The position numbers were made by a program, and so were the translations under genes. Below the pieces are notes generated by a model, which was not told the origin of the DNA, ran no database searches, and saw nothing but the letters and a program-made list of their open reading frames with translations. A stretch of 64,000 nt of DNA from Nymphalis io (lineage: Eukaryota; Arthropoda; Insecta; Lepidoptera; Nymphalidae), in NCBI RefSeq assembly GCF_905147045.1, contig NC_065898.1, positions 13,206,001 through 13,270,000 on the forward strand, written 5' to 3'. Position 1 is the first letter of the stretch; the number at the start of each line of letters is the position of its first letter. This document shows positions 25,205 through 36,462 of the stretch, piece by piece.

Positions 25205-25430
25205 ATGAAGCTACGATATCCTAGTGAGTACAACCCGAAAAAAAAAAACAAAACACGTGAATTTGAATTCGGACAAGTAACACAAAATGATCTTATTTGA
25301 CGATGAAGAAAATCATCGTGTGAAGTCATGAAATCTGCATGTGTTGGATAAATGAATCAGCATTGTGTAAAAACTTCACGATCTTTTTTTTGAGAGGAGG
25401 TCCCTACCCAACTGTGGCTTACATATTCAT
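25205..25430 (+). repeat. SINE-1, strongly degraded copy
   Basis: A weak head ('atatcctagtgagtac'), then 'gacgatgaagaaaatcatcg', 'gaaatctgcatgtgttgga' and 'gagaggaggtccctacccaa' in the correct SINE-1 order. Interrupted by an A-run. Confidence 0.5.
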
Positions 25431-25728
25431 ATGTATTTTGAGCTACCCGTCCCGAATTCATACGGGTTAAATAAGGATTTTATCCCATGCATTTTTAACC
25501 AATACGGTATAAACATTCGCTAATCGATATATTCACCCATACAGTAAAGTGTGTTTAGCGTTTATTTATTACTGTTTTCTTTGGTTATATCTACGGCTTC
25601 CCTAATTATGCCGGAAAAACAGACAGACAGACAAAAATAAAAAATATGATTGTTTTATTTTTGATAACTCGCAAATAGCCATATTAGTTTTAATAGAGGC
25701 AGTTATAGTGGAATCACAGACAGATTTT

Positions 25729-25983
25729 ACTGGTGGCTTTGTGCAAGCTCGTCTGGGTACGTACCACTCACTCATCAGATATTCTACCGATTTGAAGGGT
25801 GAGTGAGCCAATGTAATAACAGGTACAAGGGACATAACATTTTAGTTCCCAATGTTGGTGGCGCATTGACGATGAAAGCGATGGTTAACGTTTCTTACAA
25901 TGCCAATGTATATGGGCATTGGTGATAGTAAGTCTATCAAGTGGCTCACATGCTCATCCGCCTACCTATTTTATAAAAAAAAA
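25729..25983 (+). repeat. Repeat A copy 6, internal deletion
   Basis: Start 'actggtggctttgtgcaa' and the A-tailed end are both present. About 35 bp is deleted where 'attctaccg' joins 'atttgaagggtgag', and a few bases are lost near the start. The antisense frame is consequently altered (25602-25835). Confidence 0.88.
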
Positions 25984-26043
25984 CATCTTAAATTTTATCT
26001 ATTTGTATAGAGTATAGTTTAACCATTCTTTTCATTTCTTTCA

Positions 26044-26075
26044 GTATATTTTAGTATCGAAATACTAAAATATAC
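26044..26075. repeat. Perfect 14-bp hairpin
   Basis: 'gtatattttagtat' (26044-26057) is perfectly inverted at 26062-26075, with loop 'cgaa'. Confidence 0.85.
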
Positions 26076-27001
26076 AAACATATCATAGTTCATAGTGCAG
26101 ATAGTATTCAGACATATGATTCATAAGCAGAAAATGCATAGCTGAAGTTGAAAATGTAACCAAAATTAATTTACCGTTGCAAACAATGTACATAAACCCA
26201 CGATCTGCGGGTCAGATTCACATTTCCAAGGCACTATGCGTTTCAGTTTAGTGTCTTATATTCTTTTCTATTGACAATATCTCTCGAACCACAATTTTCA
26301 AGTAAACAAAAACTATTCCTAGCACGGAATACAGTCGCGAAGACAATAGTGGGATCTTTTACCGAGTTCGTATTTGAGTTGGACGGCCGCGGGCCTTCGG
26401 CTGAAACAAGTACTATTGCGACCAGAGTTCATTAACTATTTCGTATAAAATAAGTTGTGAACAACTTTGTATATTTTTGTCTCGAAACTGGATTAGTTCC
26501 GCTCCTTCTTTGAACAGAAATTCATTTAAAACTTCGAGTTTTGCCGCAACTTGGGAATATTTGCGGGTTTTAACCAGTTAACTTATTTATAGACAAACAA
26601 AAGATGGAAATGTCACTGTTTACACAATATCCTTTTAGAAAAAAACATCGTCAGTTATAATATGCTTTCGTTCCAAGATATTTCATAGTTTTTCTCATAT
26701 ATGTATAGAAAAGAATATAATATATATTATTATTATTATAATGATTATAATGACATATGTGTCATAATTGACGTTCAATAGCGTAGGGACGAAAAACAAA
26801 AGGATTTCGTACCGTTTCTGATGTTGTAATTTTTTTTTTTTTGTAAATACATACAGGGAGGATGAAGCGCGCGCGTTGTTTAGCCGCGAGCTCGTTATTT
26901 CACCCTTGCGTGTATATTTGTGGAAATCGGGATTTAAATAAAAAACGAAAAGCGATAACAATTCTATTGGCATACTATCTGATAGTTGTATGTTCAAGTA
27001 A
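26076..27001. other. Unique DNA, no gene seen; possible SINE-1 head scrap at 26195-26240
   Basis: 'acccacgatctgcgggtcag' near 26197 resembles an inverted SINE-1 head. A GC-richer patch at about 26380-26400 ('gacggccgcgggccttcggc') and its surroundings could be regulatory. The 187-codon minus frame across 26695-27258 is rejected (see below). Confidence 0.4.
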
Positions 27002-27112
27002 GAGCCTGTAAATGTACAAAGGTCTTCTCTCCTATTTTGGAAAGGTTTAAAGCATATTCCAACACGCTGCTCAAATGCTGGTTGGTGGATAAAAATATGG
27101 CAGATATATAGA
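27002..27112 (-). repeat. SINE-1 3'-half remnant
   Basis: 'agcctgtaaatgt', 'cttctctcctattttggaaa', 'gcatattccaacacgctgct' and 'tgctggttggtgg' are the inverse of the SINE-1 3' half, in order. Confidence 0.75.
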
Positions 27113-28239
27113 GGTACAGAGCGGTCGCGAAGAGGGGGCAGGAGAACACAACAGAGCGTCATGAAGTTCGTCGCCATATACGAGTCGGTATACGAGTCAG
27201 TATTAATACTCTCAAATACTACGTTAATTTTAACAAAGTTTTTATTAACTACTTTCATATTCTTATTTTAAGTCATTAATAGGGTTATCGCTTTTTCTTC
27301 CAAACTTGTACCAGTCATAAAGATGTCATCCTTCCATCCCTATTCCTGAGTCGATGGATTTCCTTCTCTGTTATTTATTTATCTCTAAACAAATTATATT
27401 ATATCGCGAGTCAATTTTATTTACCACTACCGGTGCGATATTTCTCTTGTAGTTTTATTTTTAAAGCTCGACTAAGGCTATATATATTACACGTATGTAG
27501 ATAATATATTCTATATGCTTATATTTATTTTCCTTACCACGTGTATTTCAATGATATACTGAGTTTGTTGTAATACCTTGGTCAATAAGTAATTAGGTTT
27601 CAAATGAACTGTCTTCCAAATTTAAATGTTTAAATAAAATTAAAAATATAAAAAATTTAGCGAAATAATAATAATAATTTTAACAAATTAAAATCTTAGG
27701 AAACGTTTATATGTATACAAATCGTGTTATAAATAAGAATGTGTGGTAGCTCAGGTCTACACTTTTGCTACGGCTAAGCTACGAACACCCGTAGAGAGAT
27801 CCGTTTGTAGACAGAAAATATAAAAGTATAGTATCGTTCGTCTTCATTCTTTTTTTTATATTTATGTTCACGAATATCTAATATATAAAGTACTTATTAC
27901 TATTAAATTGTACATATTTATTAAAGGAATTAATGAAAAGTTTTCTTGCCCGCATTCTGGTGATTGTGATGTTACTCAAAGGAAAACGAAAACTGCTTAG
28001 ATGACAATATTTACACCTGAAGTAACCAATTAAATATTCTAAATAAAATGTATTTTTCGCTCTAATTAGTGTTGAATTTCAAATTATTTCTCAAAGATTT
28101 CTTTGAAAAACAGCTTTAAATTTCAAAACTTATATTTATATTATTATATATATAGGTTGGATAGGTATTTTAAATGTTTTTATATTTATATACTACACTA
28201 CAAAATAAATTAGAATAGCAAACATACCTTAGTTTAATG
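27113..28239. other. AT-rich unique DNA, no gene seen
   Basis: Nothing recognisable. Confidence 0.5.
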
Positions 28240-28515
28240 ATTGATGACCGTTGAGGGCCATTTTCAAGAGAGAATAGCCAACTGAGAAGGACAGAATATT
28301 ATAGTGAAAAAAATGTATGCAAAAACAGTGGAATAGGTGCCTACCAACACTATCTATTCTCTTACTCTCATAATCCGATACGACCGGAATAAGTTCAGAC
28401 GTGAACCAACGGCTTTACGTGCTTTCCGAGGCACAGGAGTTTACACACTTCTAACATCCAGACTCATGGCAATTACTCATGGAAAATAACTGACAGAAAA
28501 ACATATTCCGAAAAA
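28240..28515 (-). mobile_element. SINE-2, lacking the tRNA head
   Basis: 'caagagagaatagccaactg', 'cttactctcataatccgata', 'aacggctttacgtgctttcc' and 'gaggcacaggagtttacaca' match the SINE-2 body. The right end stops near 'ctgacagaaaaacat', before the tRNA head, so in element orientation it is 5'-truncated. Confidence 0.75.
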
Positions 28516-28555
28516 CACAATTACAAACAACAAAAACAAAGGCTAAACTACACTA

Positions 28556-28620
28556 GTACATATATATATATATATACATATATATATAATATATATGTAT
28601 GTATGTATACATATATACCT
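28556..28620. repeat. (TA)n/(GTAT)n palindromic microsatellite
   Basis: Runs of 'atatatatat' are interrupted by 'gtatgtatgtatacatat'. Explains the IYI-rich 64-codon minus frame. Confidence 0.85.
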
Positions 28621-28966
28621 TGGTGAGTGAAATTCAAAGTAAAGATAAACACTAGAAATTAATGAACCAAAAGCACCTAGAACTTGGTATCTAGAGGGAT
28701 TAGAATAAATAAACAATTTCAGGAATCTTCCTAACATTTAAGCCTCCAGCATCCCTTGACGTCGTTAACGAAGTCATCTATAGCAGCTATAATGCTTTTA
28801 ATAGCTCCTAAGATTAAATGAAATAATCATTATGTTACACTAATACACTTTAATACGTCGTCTGTGAAACCGGCGTTGATTACTTACGTAGATAAGACGA
28901 TCTCGTAACCCAAAGGCTTAGTGCGCAATTTATATTCTACTTAGGAAAAACACATCATATTTATTC
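28621..28966. other. Unique DNA, no gene seen
   Basis: Short spacer without recognisable content. Confidence 0.4.
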
Positions 28967-29185
28967 AACCGCAAAACAGCAGTACTTGTTATTGTTGTGT
29001 TCCGGTTTGAAAGGTGAGTGAGCCAGTGTAATTACAGGCACAAGGGACATAGCATCTTAGTTGGTGGCGCATTGGTGATTTAAGCGATTGTTAACATTTC
29101 TTACAATGCCAATGTCTATGAGCGTTGGTGACCACTTACCATCAGGTGGCCCATATGCTCGTCCGCCAACCAATACTATAAAAAA
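28967..29185 (+). repeat. Repeat A copy 7, 5'-truncated
   Basis: Begins inside the element at 'accgcaaaacagcagtactt' and runs to the 'gctcgtccgcc...ctataaaaa' end. A 14-bp deletion removes 'cccaagg' and neighbours. Loss of the 5' part with retention of the A-tail fits target-primed reverse transcription. Confidence 0.85.
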
Positions 29186-29875
29186 TATATATATTTGTAT
29201 TAAAAAATATATAACAAGACTGGTTTAGTTAATAAATAATTTATATTACAATTGTAATTACATTTAGATAGAATAAAAGTTGTAATTGTCATCATAGATT
29301 CTTTGAAAGGTTTTAATAATTAACGATTTTATTTAATATTTTTTAATAATAATATAATTTTATTTATTTTGATCCTGTCCTGTGTATATATTATTATATG
29401 ATTAACAAGAATATGAAATATATACTTGTTACATCAATAGTCTAATTTCAAGGCGATGAAACTACAAAGCGCAATTTCTTACATGATAATATCATAAGCG
29501 AATAATCTCCGGAACGCGTTGCATATTCTGGTAAAAGTTTTACGTATAATGGCTTAGTAGTTTTTTTCAGTTATGCATGTCAAAAAAACTACTCCTCCTT
29601 TATTGGTAAAAATAAATTCTTATAAAATAGATTCTTATTTCAAAAATGTAAACGAAAAGTCGTGAAAAGGTAATTTTTTGTAAGGTTTTCTTTAACTAAA
29701 ATTGAGAAACATTCATCGAGACAGGCAGTTGTAGCAGAAAGTTTTAAGAGACGTTTAAATCTCATATGAACTTACTGTACAAGTTTGTCTGCTCTATGCA
29801 GACAAGCCATATCTATTAAAACTTGGAGTCATAGTTTAAATTCACCACAATTTATTTATAATATCACTGCATGTT
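29186..29875. other. AT-rich unique DNA; 12-bp hairpin at 29556-29593
   Basis: 'agtagttttttt' (29556-29567) is perfectly inverted at 29582-29593, with a 14-nt loop. No gene seen. Confidence 0.5.
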
Positions 29876-30180
29876 ATACAACAAAGTCCCTTTACTATGT
29901 TGGTTTTTGTCTGTCTGTCTGAACGCGATAAAATCAAAAACACTGTACTTTAGTTTTTCATACGACTTTTCATGATGAAGGTTGAGGTGTCACTAAGCTT
30001 AAGTGTTTTGAGTAAATTGTCTGAAATATGACGATAACTGTCGATTAACGGATATATAAGTTTCATGTGTCCTCTTATTCTGTACTGTAGCCGAGACGGG
30101 TGTTTTACAAAGAGATTTTGATGAAATTTGACACGGCTATTGCTTATTTGAGGCCTAGTTTGGTTTGTAAAAAAAACTAC
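29876..30180 (+). repeat. Repeat D copy 1 (dispersed element, class unknown)
   Basis: Shares 'tctgtctgaacgcgataaa', an 'aaattgtctgaaatat' block and 'agccgagacgggt' in the same order with 58331-58646. The continuation 'gagattttgatgaaatttga' is also a familiar repeat motif. Possibly a non-autonomous DNA element; I could not define its ends. The 82-codon minus frame here is not a gene. Confidence 0.55.
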
Positions 30181-30487
30181 TACTACAGTGATTGTCACGA
30201 CTTAAAGAGTAAAGTACCTTAATAATAAGTAGAATTTTATGCTTTCCGTAAATATCTATAAGACGTCAATGCGTGTACTCCACTTTGTTATACACAATAT
30301 ATTGAGGGTAAGCTCCCAATAAAGAACTGTACTGTAACACGTGTCGCAGGGTTTCACATTAGAGCTTATGTTAAAAAAAAAGTTAATTTCTAGAGTTGCC
30401 ATCATCGAAATCGATGAGAAGGACTAGGAGGATATATATACATAATAACCTATCTTATTAAACAAAAAATATTCATACACCAATTCG
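30181..30487. other. Unique DNA, no gene seen
   Basis: Nothing recognisable. Confidence 0.4.
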
Positions 30488-30722
30488 AAATTGCCCAGTG
30501 GCTTAAACATGTAAATTCGTTTAAGAATGCGGCTTAAGTTCGAGTAATACTCCTGAGTTTTCATGTCCTTAAGGAAATGAATTTTGGTTATAACAATAAT
30601 TCATCTCCTGTTATAAACGTTGTGAGGAAACCTGTAGGTGTGGTATGAAATTCTGCCATATTTCTTCCGCCAACCAACATTAGATACGCCTGGCGGAATA
30701 AACTCTCTCCTCAAATGCCTTT
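30488..30722 (+). repeat. SINE-1, degraded full-span copy
   Basis: Box A-like 'tgcccagtggctta', a box B-like 'agttcgagtaat', 'cgttgtgaggaaacctgtag', 'gaaattctgccatat' and 'ggaataaactctctcctcaa', in SINE-1 order. The tail is missing. Confidence 0.65.
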
Positions 30723-31165
30723 GTACTTTATACCTTGTATAGTCTAGTCAATTCTTAACAAAAAAGCAATAAACAAACAACTCAAATCTTTTGTATAATA
30801 ATTAATATGATAATTTTTATAAAAATAAAATCTTCAATCTGAATATAGCTTATTATAGTTGAATTTTTAAACACGACTAAAGGTAAAAACTTCGTTATTT
30901 CGTATTTGCGTAGTATGAGAATCATTATAAAATTGTTTGCTATTTCGAGAGCCCGGTGGAAAGTTGCCGGAGTGCGGCTTCTTAAGTCCATCCCATGAAT
31001 AATTAACGTCCATTGATAATAGAAAATGAGCGATCGCAGCGTTTGTATTAAAAAGCTTTCAAGAATAATTAAAAACACAATTGAATGTAGATTTCAAAAA
31101 ACATTATTGATATTTTGTTTTATGTGAAACCAAAAATTGTACAATAAGACATTTTTGCTTGCATT
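30723..31165. other. Unique DNA, no gene seen
   Basis: GC-richer patch at about 30945-30995; no frame of note. Confidence 0.4.
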
Positions 31166-31277
31166 GATCAGCCAAGATGGATCAGTGGCTAGAACGCAAG
31201 AACCTTAACCGAAGACTGTGGGTTCAAACACGACCAAGCACGACTGAATTCACACGTGCTTAATTTGCGTTTGTTTG
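31166..31277 (+). repeat. SINE-1 head fragment
   Basis: 'gccaagatggatcagtggct' (box A), 'gggttcaaacacg' (box B), 'agcacgactgaattc' and 'cgtgcttaatttgcgtttg' are present; the 3' two-thirds are absent. The following 81-codon frame begins in this fragment and is not a gene. Confidence 0.75.
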
Positions 31278-32159
31278 TGCATTTACTTTTATATTTTATA
31301 GATGATCAAATTGAACTAGTGTTCGTATTTGTTGTTCCCTTCACTCGCCTTTTATCCTATCGTCATATAGCAATACATTATATTTACTATGTTTACAGGG
31401 TAAACAGTCATCACATCAAAAACATAAATGTGAGATCCAAGTTCCAAATTATGATATATGCCTTGGTTGTTGACTTCAATGACAAAAGAAGTGAGATCTA
31501 AATGGGTACCAAGTTCAATGGTCAGTCTTGAAATTTATTTATATCAACATAAAATGTTGTATAACAACTTAAAATATAATTTCTTCTTATATCTTAGTAT
31601 AATATATTGAAGCCTAAGGTCTGACTTGGCTAGTTCTCATAGAAATGATCTAGTAATTTTTTATCATTTTATTATAATTTTTCAATTAATTTATTCTATT
31701 AGAAACACTTACTTATAGTGCCTGTAATGTAAGGATGAGTAATTAAAATTGATAACAGTCGGTCTTTATGTGGATTTTAAGACCTTCACGTGAATATAGA
31801 ACGAGTGGAATACCACCCTTAATTTTTTTTTAATCCAAACATATCAGTTTTAGTACTTATAACTAAGAGTATAGTCGACTTTCCAATTTATTACGTTATT
31901 AACTGGGATTTAGTATTTATTATTATTTCAATATTTAGCGAACACCAATAGTGTAAGATCATTGTCACTTATAAATAATTATTAATATAATTAGAATAAG
32001 TGACTAAGCTAGTGTAAACATATGCATAGCCTCTTATAATCGAAGGATATAACCTCTTAGTTTCTAAGATTGATAGCGCATTGGTAGGTAGTAAATAATA
32101 TGCCTTTATAATGTTAACAGTATCAAAATATTACCCAAAAAAATAACATTACTCCGTCT
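31278..32159. other. Unique DNA; repeat A scrap at about 32048-32086
   Basis: 'tagtttctaagattgatagc' plus 'gcgcattggtagg' resembles the repeat A interior. Otherwise AT-rich with no gene. Confidence 0.4.
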
Positions 32160-32430
32160 TAAATATCTAAATTGGCGTTGAATCCGGTCGACGCGTCCCA
32201 ACCTGCATAAATTTAAAACTCCGTGGATTAGTTCGAGCCTAAGTTCGCTTCATCGGCGCCGTTCGATTATCCCGGATTCGAAACACGTTTATTCAATTAG
32301 ACTTTCAAGTATTTAGCGGTGGGGTCCCGGAGATCGGATTTCGTAATAGGAAAAACATGGTCGCCCTTTAAAAATTTAACGCGGGAATGCGGAGCCCTTT
32401 GATTGTTCTTCGCGTTTTATTCTGTGACCA
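32160..32430. other. GC-richer unique block, candidate conserved element
   Basis: Distinctly less AT-rich than its neighbours, with CpG-containing words ('ccggtcgacgcgtcccaacc', 'tcatcggcgccgttcg'). No repeat family or frame explains it. Regulatory DNA or an untranslated exon are possibilities; inference only. Confidence 0.3.
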
Positions 32431-32493
32431 TAAAAGGTGGGTGGGTTATTAAATATTTTATCATTCCAAAAACTATGAATATTTAAAAAGTCT

Positions 32494-34667
32494 AAGCTAT
32501 ACGATCCTATCTAAAAGATTGTTCATGGGATGATTATTACCAAAGTCTTGATGTAAATTGGTGTGCTAACTTTCTAACAAATCGAATACAATACACGTTA
32601 AAAACATATACGGCTTATAAAAAAGTTGCTAAACGGAAAAAACCCCTCAAGCCCTGGATTACCCTGGGAGTAATTAGGTCATTGCGTAAAAGAGACAGAA
32701 TACATAAGCAGCTTAAAAAACACAATAGTGATCATTTCAAAACACTATACATAACTTATCGAAACTGGTGCACTAAAATCGTTAAATCACTTAAACAAGA
32801 ATACTATCAATTACAGTTGCAAAAAAATACTAAAAATAAAAAAGAAACTTGGTGAATCATCAAAGAAATTGGTAATTTAAATAATCAAACAAAAACATCA
32901 TCTGATCTGCTTAAAATTAAGGACAACTATACAGACTCGCTTAATGAAGTAAATAACTATTTTACTTCTATAGGATATAACTTAGCAAACAATACACTTA
33001 ATAAGCTAAATAAAATTGAGACTGAATTAGCAACTAATGTACAAACTAACAGTGACAATATATCGCAATCAATGTCACTTTTCTTGACGGATGTATATGA
33101 AGTTAGTTCAGTAATTTCGAACCTAAAGTCTAGATGTGCAACTGGCTGGGACAATACAACTAATGATTATTTTAAAAAATTAAAAGATATACTTACTGAG
33201 CCTATTGTACATCTATGTAATATTAGCTTCACAAATGGCGTTTTCCCTGACTTGTGTAAAAAAGCAATCGTATCTCCTATCTTTAAAACAGGTGCTACCA
33301 ATGCCCCCTCCAATTATAGACTAATATCATTGCTCTCAACCTTGTCAAAAATCATTGAAAAATTAGTAAACAAGCGTTTAACAAAATAACTAGAGTCAAA
33401 AAATCTGCTGGCAAGCAATCAATATGGATTTAGGCCTAAAACTTCTACTGAAGATGCAGTGATGGAATTAACTTCAAAAATAATTAACCATCTTGATATG
33501 AGAAAGAGGTGTATTGGGGTATTCGTAGACCTACAGAAAGCATTCGACACAGTTTCAGTGCCTATTTTATTGAGTCGCCTTGAAAAGCTAGGTATTCGTG
33601 GAGTGGTACTAAATTGGTTCAAAGATTATCTAAATAATCGTAGTCAGATTGTTAGGGTGAATGAAATAACGAGTGATTCTATGTCCTGTAATTACGGTAT
33701 TCCTCAGGGCAGTACCTTGGGCCCAACGCTATTTCTAACGTATATTAATGATCTTTGTAAAATCAACTTAAATAATGGCGAATTAATAATGTTTGCTGAC
33801 GACACCGTCCTAATCTTTCATGGATCAACTTGGGAAGATGTCAAAAGAACTGCCGAAAAAGGTTTATCCAAGGTTACTGCATGGCTAGAAAATTCATTAT
33901 TATCCCTTAATATAAATAAAACGAAATATATATGTTTTTCTATAAACGAACTTGGTAGCCCAAACACTTCATTCACATTGAATACACACACATTTCCTTG
34001 TAATCTTCACCCTGACACTCCACCTAATTGCAACTGCCCCTCTTTAAGCCGCGTTAAAACCATCAAATATCTTGGTATCATGATTGATGAACATTTAAAA
34101 TGGGATTCTCATATATCTCTTATCTGTAGTCGTATAAGAAAACTAATTTTTGTCTTTAGAAACCTACGCACAGTAGCTAATTTTACCTTACTTATTAGAA
34201 CATACAAAGCACTGGGAGAATCACTATTAAGTTATTGCATATGTGCTTGGGGAGGTGTTGCACAAGTGCATTTAACCAGACTAGAAAGAGCTCAGAGAGC
34301 AGTATTAAAGGTACTTTTGGCACTTCCAATTCGCCACCCAACCACATTATTGTATGATACAACTCAAGTATTGAATGTCCGTAAGCTATTCATATACCAA
34401 ATAACGCGCAGATTCCATAGCAGTGAAGGTTTAATAACACAGATTAATGTTAAAAGACTAAATAAATGTCCTGTTCCATTTTTTAGGACAAGATTTGCCC
34501 AAAGATCCTATAATTACCTAGCTCCTAGAATATTTAACATATTGCATGACAAGCTTAACATTAGGAAATACACAAACAGACAATTAAAGCAATTCATCTT
34601 TAAGTACCTTTTGGATTTAAATGACACAAATGTAAACAGTTTATTTACACCTTTAAAATTGAATTAA
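32494..34667 (+). pseudogene. LINE ORF2 reverse transcriptase, two in-frame stops
   Basis: One frame is maintained throughout. A linker with PWITLGVIRSLRKRDR leads to a TGA at 32853-32855. The next segment has GWDNTTNDYFKKL and the motif YRLISLL (usual P replaced by L), ending at a TAA at 33387-33389. The last open segment (33459-34667) encodes 402 residues: VDLQKAFD (23-30), IPQGS (81-85), the catalytic FADD (112-115; 33792-33803) and YLGIMIDEHLKW of the thumb region, then a C-terminal domain. Both stops are nonsense changes without frameshifts, so decay is recent or moderate. It cannot make a complete enzyme. Confidence 0.9.
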
Positions 34668-34669
34668 AT

Positions 34670-34687
34670 GCAACACACATACACACA

Positions 34688-34724
<37 letters not shown>

Positions 34725-34752
34725 ACACACACACACATACACACACACACGT
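34670..34752. repeat. (CA)n microsatellite in LINE 3' region
   Basis: Nearly pure ACAC tract with occasional ACAT/AAAC interruptions, immediately after the ORF2 stop. Confidence 0.95.
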
Positions 34753-35008
34753 ACCAACGCTAACATAAGCATGGACGTCTTATTTACTTTATTTTATATT
34801 TTGTATTATTTCTTACATCCCAGCTTATACATTTATTTTTATTTTTTGTTCATATAAACGGGAGTGGAGGCCTGGTGTCTTGTAGAACAGTTTATCTATT
34901 GCAAGTACCAGTCTTCACATTAATTAGCTGTTATGTAAATGTTACATTTTACTTTGTAAGCTTTTTGTGAAGAAAATAAATAAATATATTATTATTATTA
35001 TTATTATG

Positions 35009-36314
35009 TATATTTTACTACTACTAACTTAATCCGGTAAGGTGACGATTAAAAAGAGTGCCTAAAGTTTACTTGTATAACGAATATTTTATTTTTAATC
35101 ATGCTATTTAAGGTGCTGTGATCTCTATTGAGTTGATGGACCGTACTAAAGCGGTCTACACAAATAACTACCACGAGTAAAAGTACATTTAATTTTAAAA
35201 GAACTTTTATCAACGAATCTTAACGACTTACAACTTCGTTCCAATTTATTTAATTAGGGTTCAAAGTATGCTCTGCCTTATAAAACTTTTACGAGTTATA
35301 TAAAAAGATATATTATATTAAAATTGATTACTGTCATTTATTTCCGACATATGACGGTTAATGGAAACCAGCATTGAGGTAGCATCGTCATCATCGAATG
35401 GTGTGGTAGCCAATTATTTTCGTCACATTGCTTTGTATTTAAAATTATAATATAATCATAAAAGCTTTTATAATTATTTGTATTTGTATTTTTAAAAGTA
35501 GTGTTTTATGATGACACGGTGCTTAGTCAGAGTACGAGCTAAATTTTAAAAACAAATTAAATAAGTGCTTTCTCGAGTATGAACTTTTATCATCGGTTTA
35601 GATTCTCGTCTTCTGGCCACTCGGCCAGGACGAGTTATGTTTTAGATAATAGTGACGTTAAAAAAATCGGGGGCTTTACATGTAACTTTATTTTTTTAAT
35701 TAACATTTAACTTAACACTACTTATAAGAGCCTACTTGAATAAATAATATTTTGATTGATTAATCACATTTGTTATTATGATTGTATTAATATAATATAA
35801 ATAGTTATTTATATTGTATGTATTCTATTGTCTTTATGTTTTACTATTTATATTATATAACCGACCCAAACGGTATACGATTACTTAATATAAGGACAAC
35901 AATATATTATTGTTATTATAATATTTAGATTACTCAGTTCCTTACTTTTGGAGTCAGGGTTACTCCTCCTATAACTACTCTATCAAACTGTAGCTGATAT
36001 TTCATATTCAGTATGAACATTTAATTCAGCGTTTGATTACTATCTTCAACCACTTAGACCAATTTAGCCTTAGAGTCCAGTATTCGCGTCACGTATAAAA
36101 TTCAAGGCTGTATTCCTTTGGCAAGCGTTGAAGCCAAGAGGGGATCAGAGCCAAGGGTTGTGACGAGCCAACGAACGAGACCTCGTTACAGACAACCATG
36201 CGCTGAAAGATAAGGAGATGGGAGCGATTGATTACATGACTCGACGTGGTCGCGACTTCGAATATGGAAACTGTCTTGATTTTTCGTATCGGTATCTGAT
36301 GAATATAAACTATA
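35009..36314. other. Unique DNA; LINE-tail-like scrap at 35728-35765; GC-richer block 36090-36300
   Basis: 'gagcctacttgaataaat' followed by 'attttgattgattaat' resembles a lepidopteran LINE 3' tail. The 36.1-36.3 kb block is relatively GC-rich and unique, and its 79-codon minus frame has no recognisable domain. No gene called. Confidence 0.4.
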
Positions 36315-36462
36315 TAATGATGCCGCAATAGTTAGAACCAGTTAATCTTGGCCTAAGATTGCTGGTTCAAATTCGGAAACTGCATCATTATGTATCCAGC
36401 AATAATGAGTAACGTGCTGTTATACGCTCCAACCCTTAGAAGGAAAGGAGCCGTGAGGTGTC
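36315..36462 (+). repeat. SINE-1-like tRNA-head remnant
   Basis: 'agttagaaccagttaatctt' followed by the box B-like 'tggttcaaattcgg', then a weak 'cgctccaacccttagaagga' corresponding to the SINE tail. The middle is deleted. Confidence 0.5.

Larger units (their letters stand above)
32494..35008 (+). mobile_element. 5'-truncated non-LTR retrotransposon (jockey-superfamily, CR1/L2/Daphne-like)
   Basis: Contains the end of ORF2 (from the linker before reverse transcriptase to the C-terminus), a (CA)n-bearing stretch, then a 3' UTR ending in 'aaaataaataaatat' and (ATT)n at 34988-35008. The endonuclease domain is gone, so the copy is 5'-truncated, the usual outcome of target-primed reverse transcription. 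I could not identify a convincing target-site duplication. The clade is judged from protein style only. Confidence 0.85.

Noticed and set aside
26695..27258. 187-codon minus-strand open frame, the longest outside the LINEs
   Set aside because: It runs through a SINE-1 tail (27002-27112), starts and ends in AT-rich DNA with IIIIIIIIIY-type runs, and has no recognisable domain.
33419..33622. 67-codon minus frame in the plus-strand LINE
   Set aside because: Shadow of the RT frame.
36089..36328. 79-codon minus frame in a GC-richer block as an exon
   Set aside because: No recognisable domain or splice context, and a SINE head begins at its right edge; composition alone is not enough.
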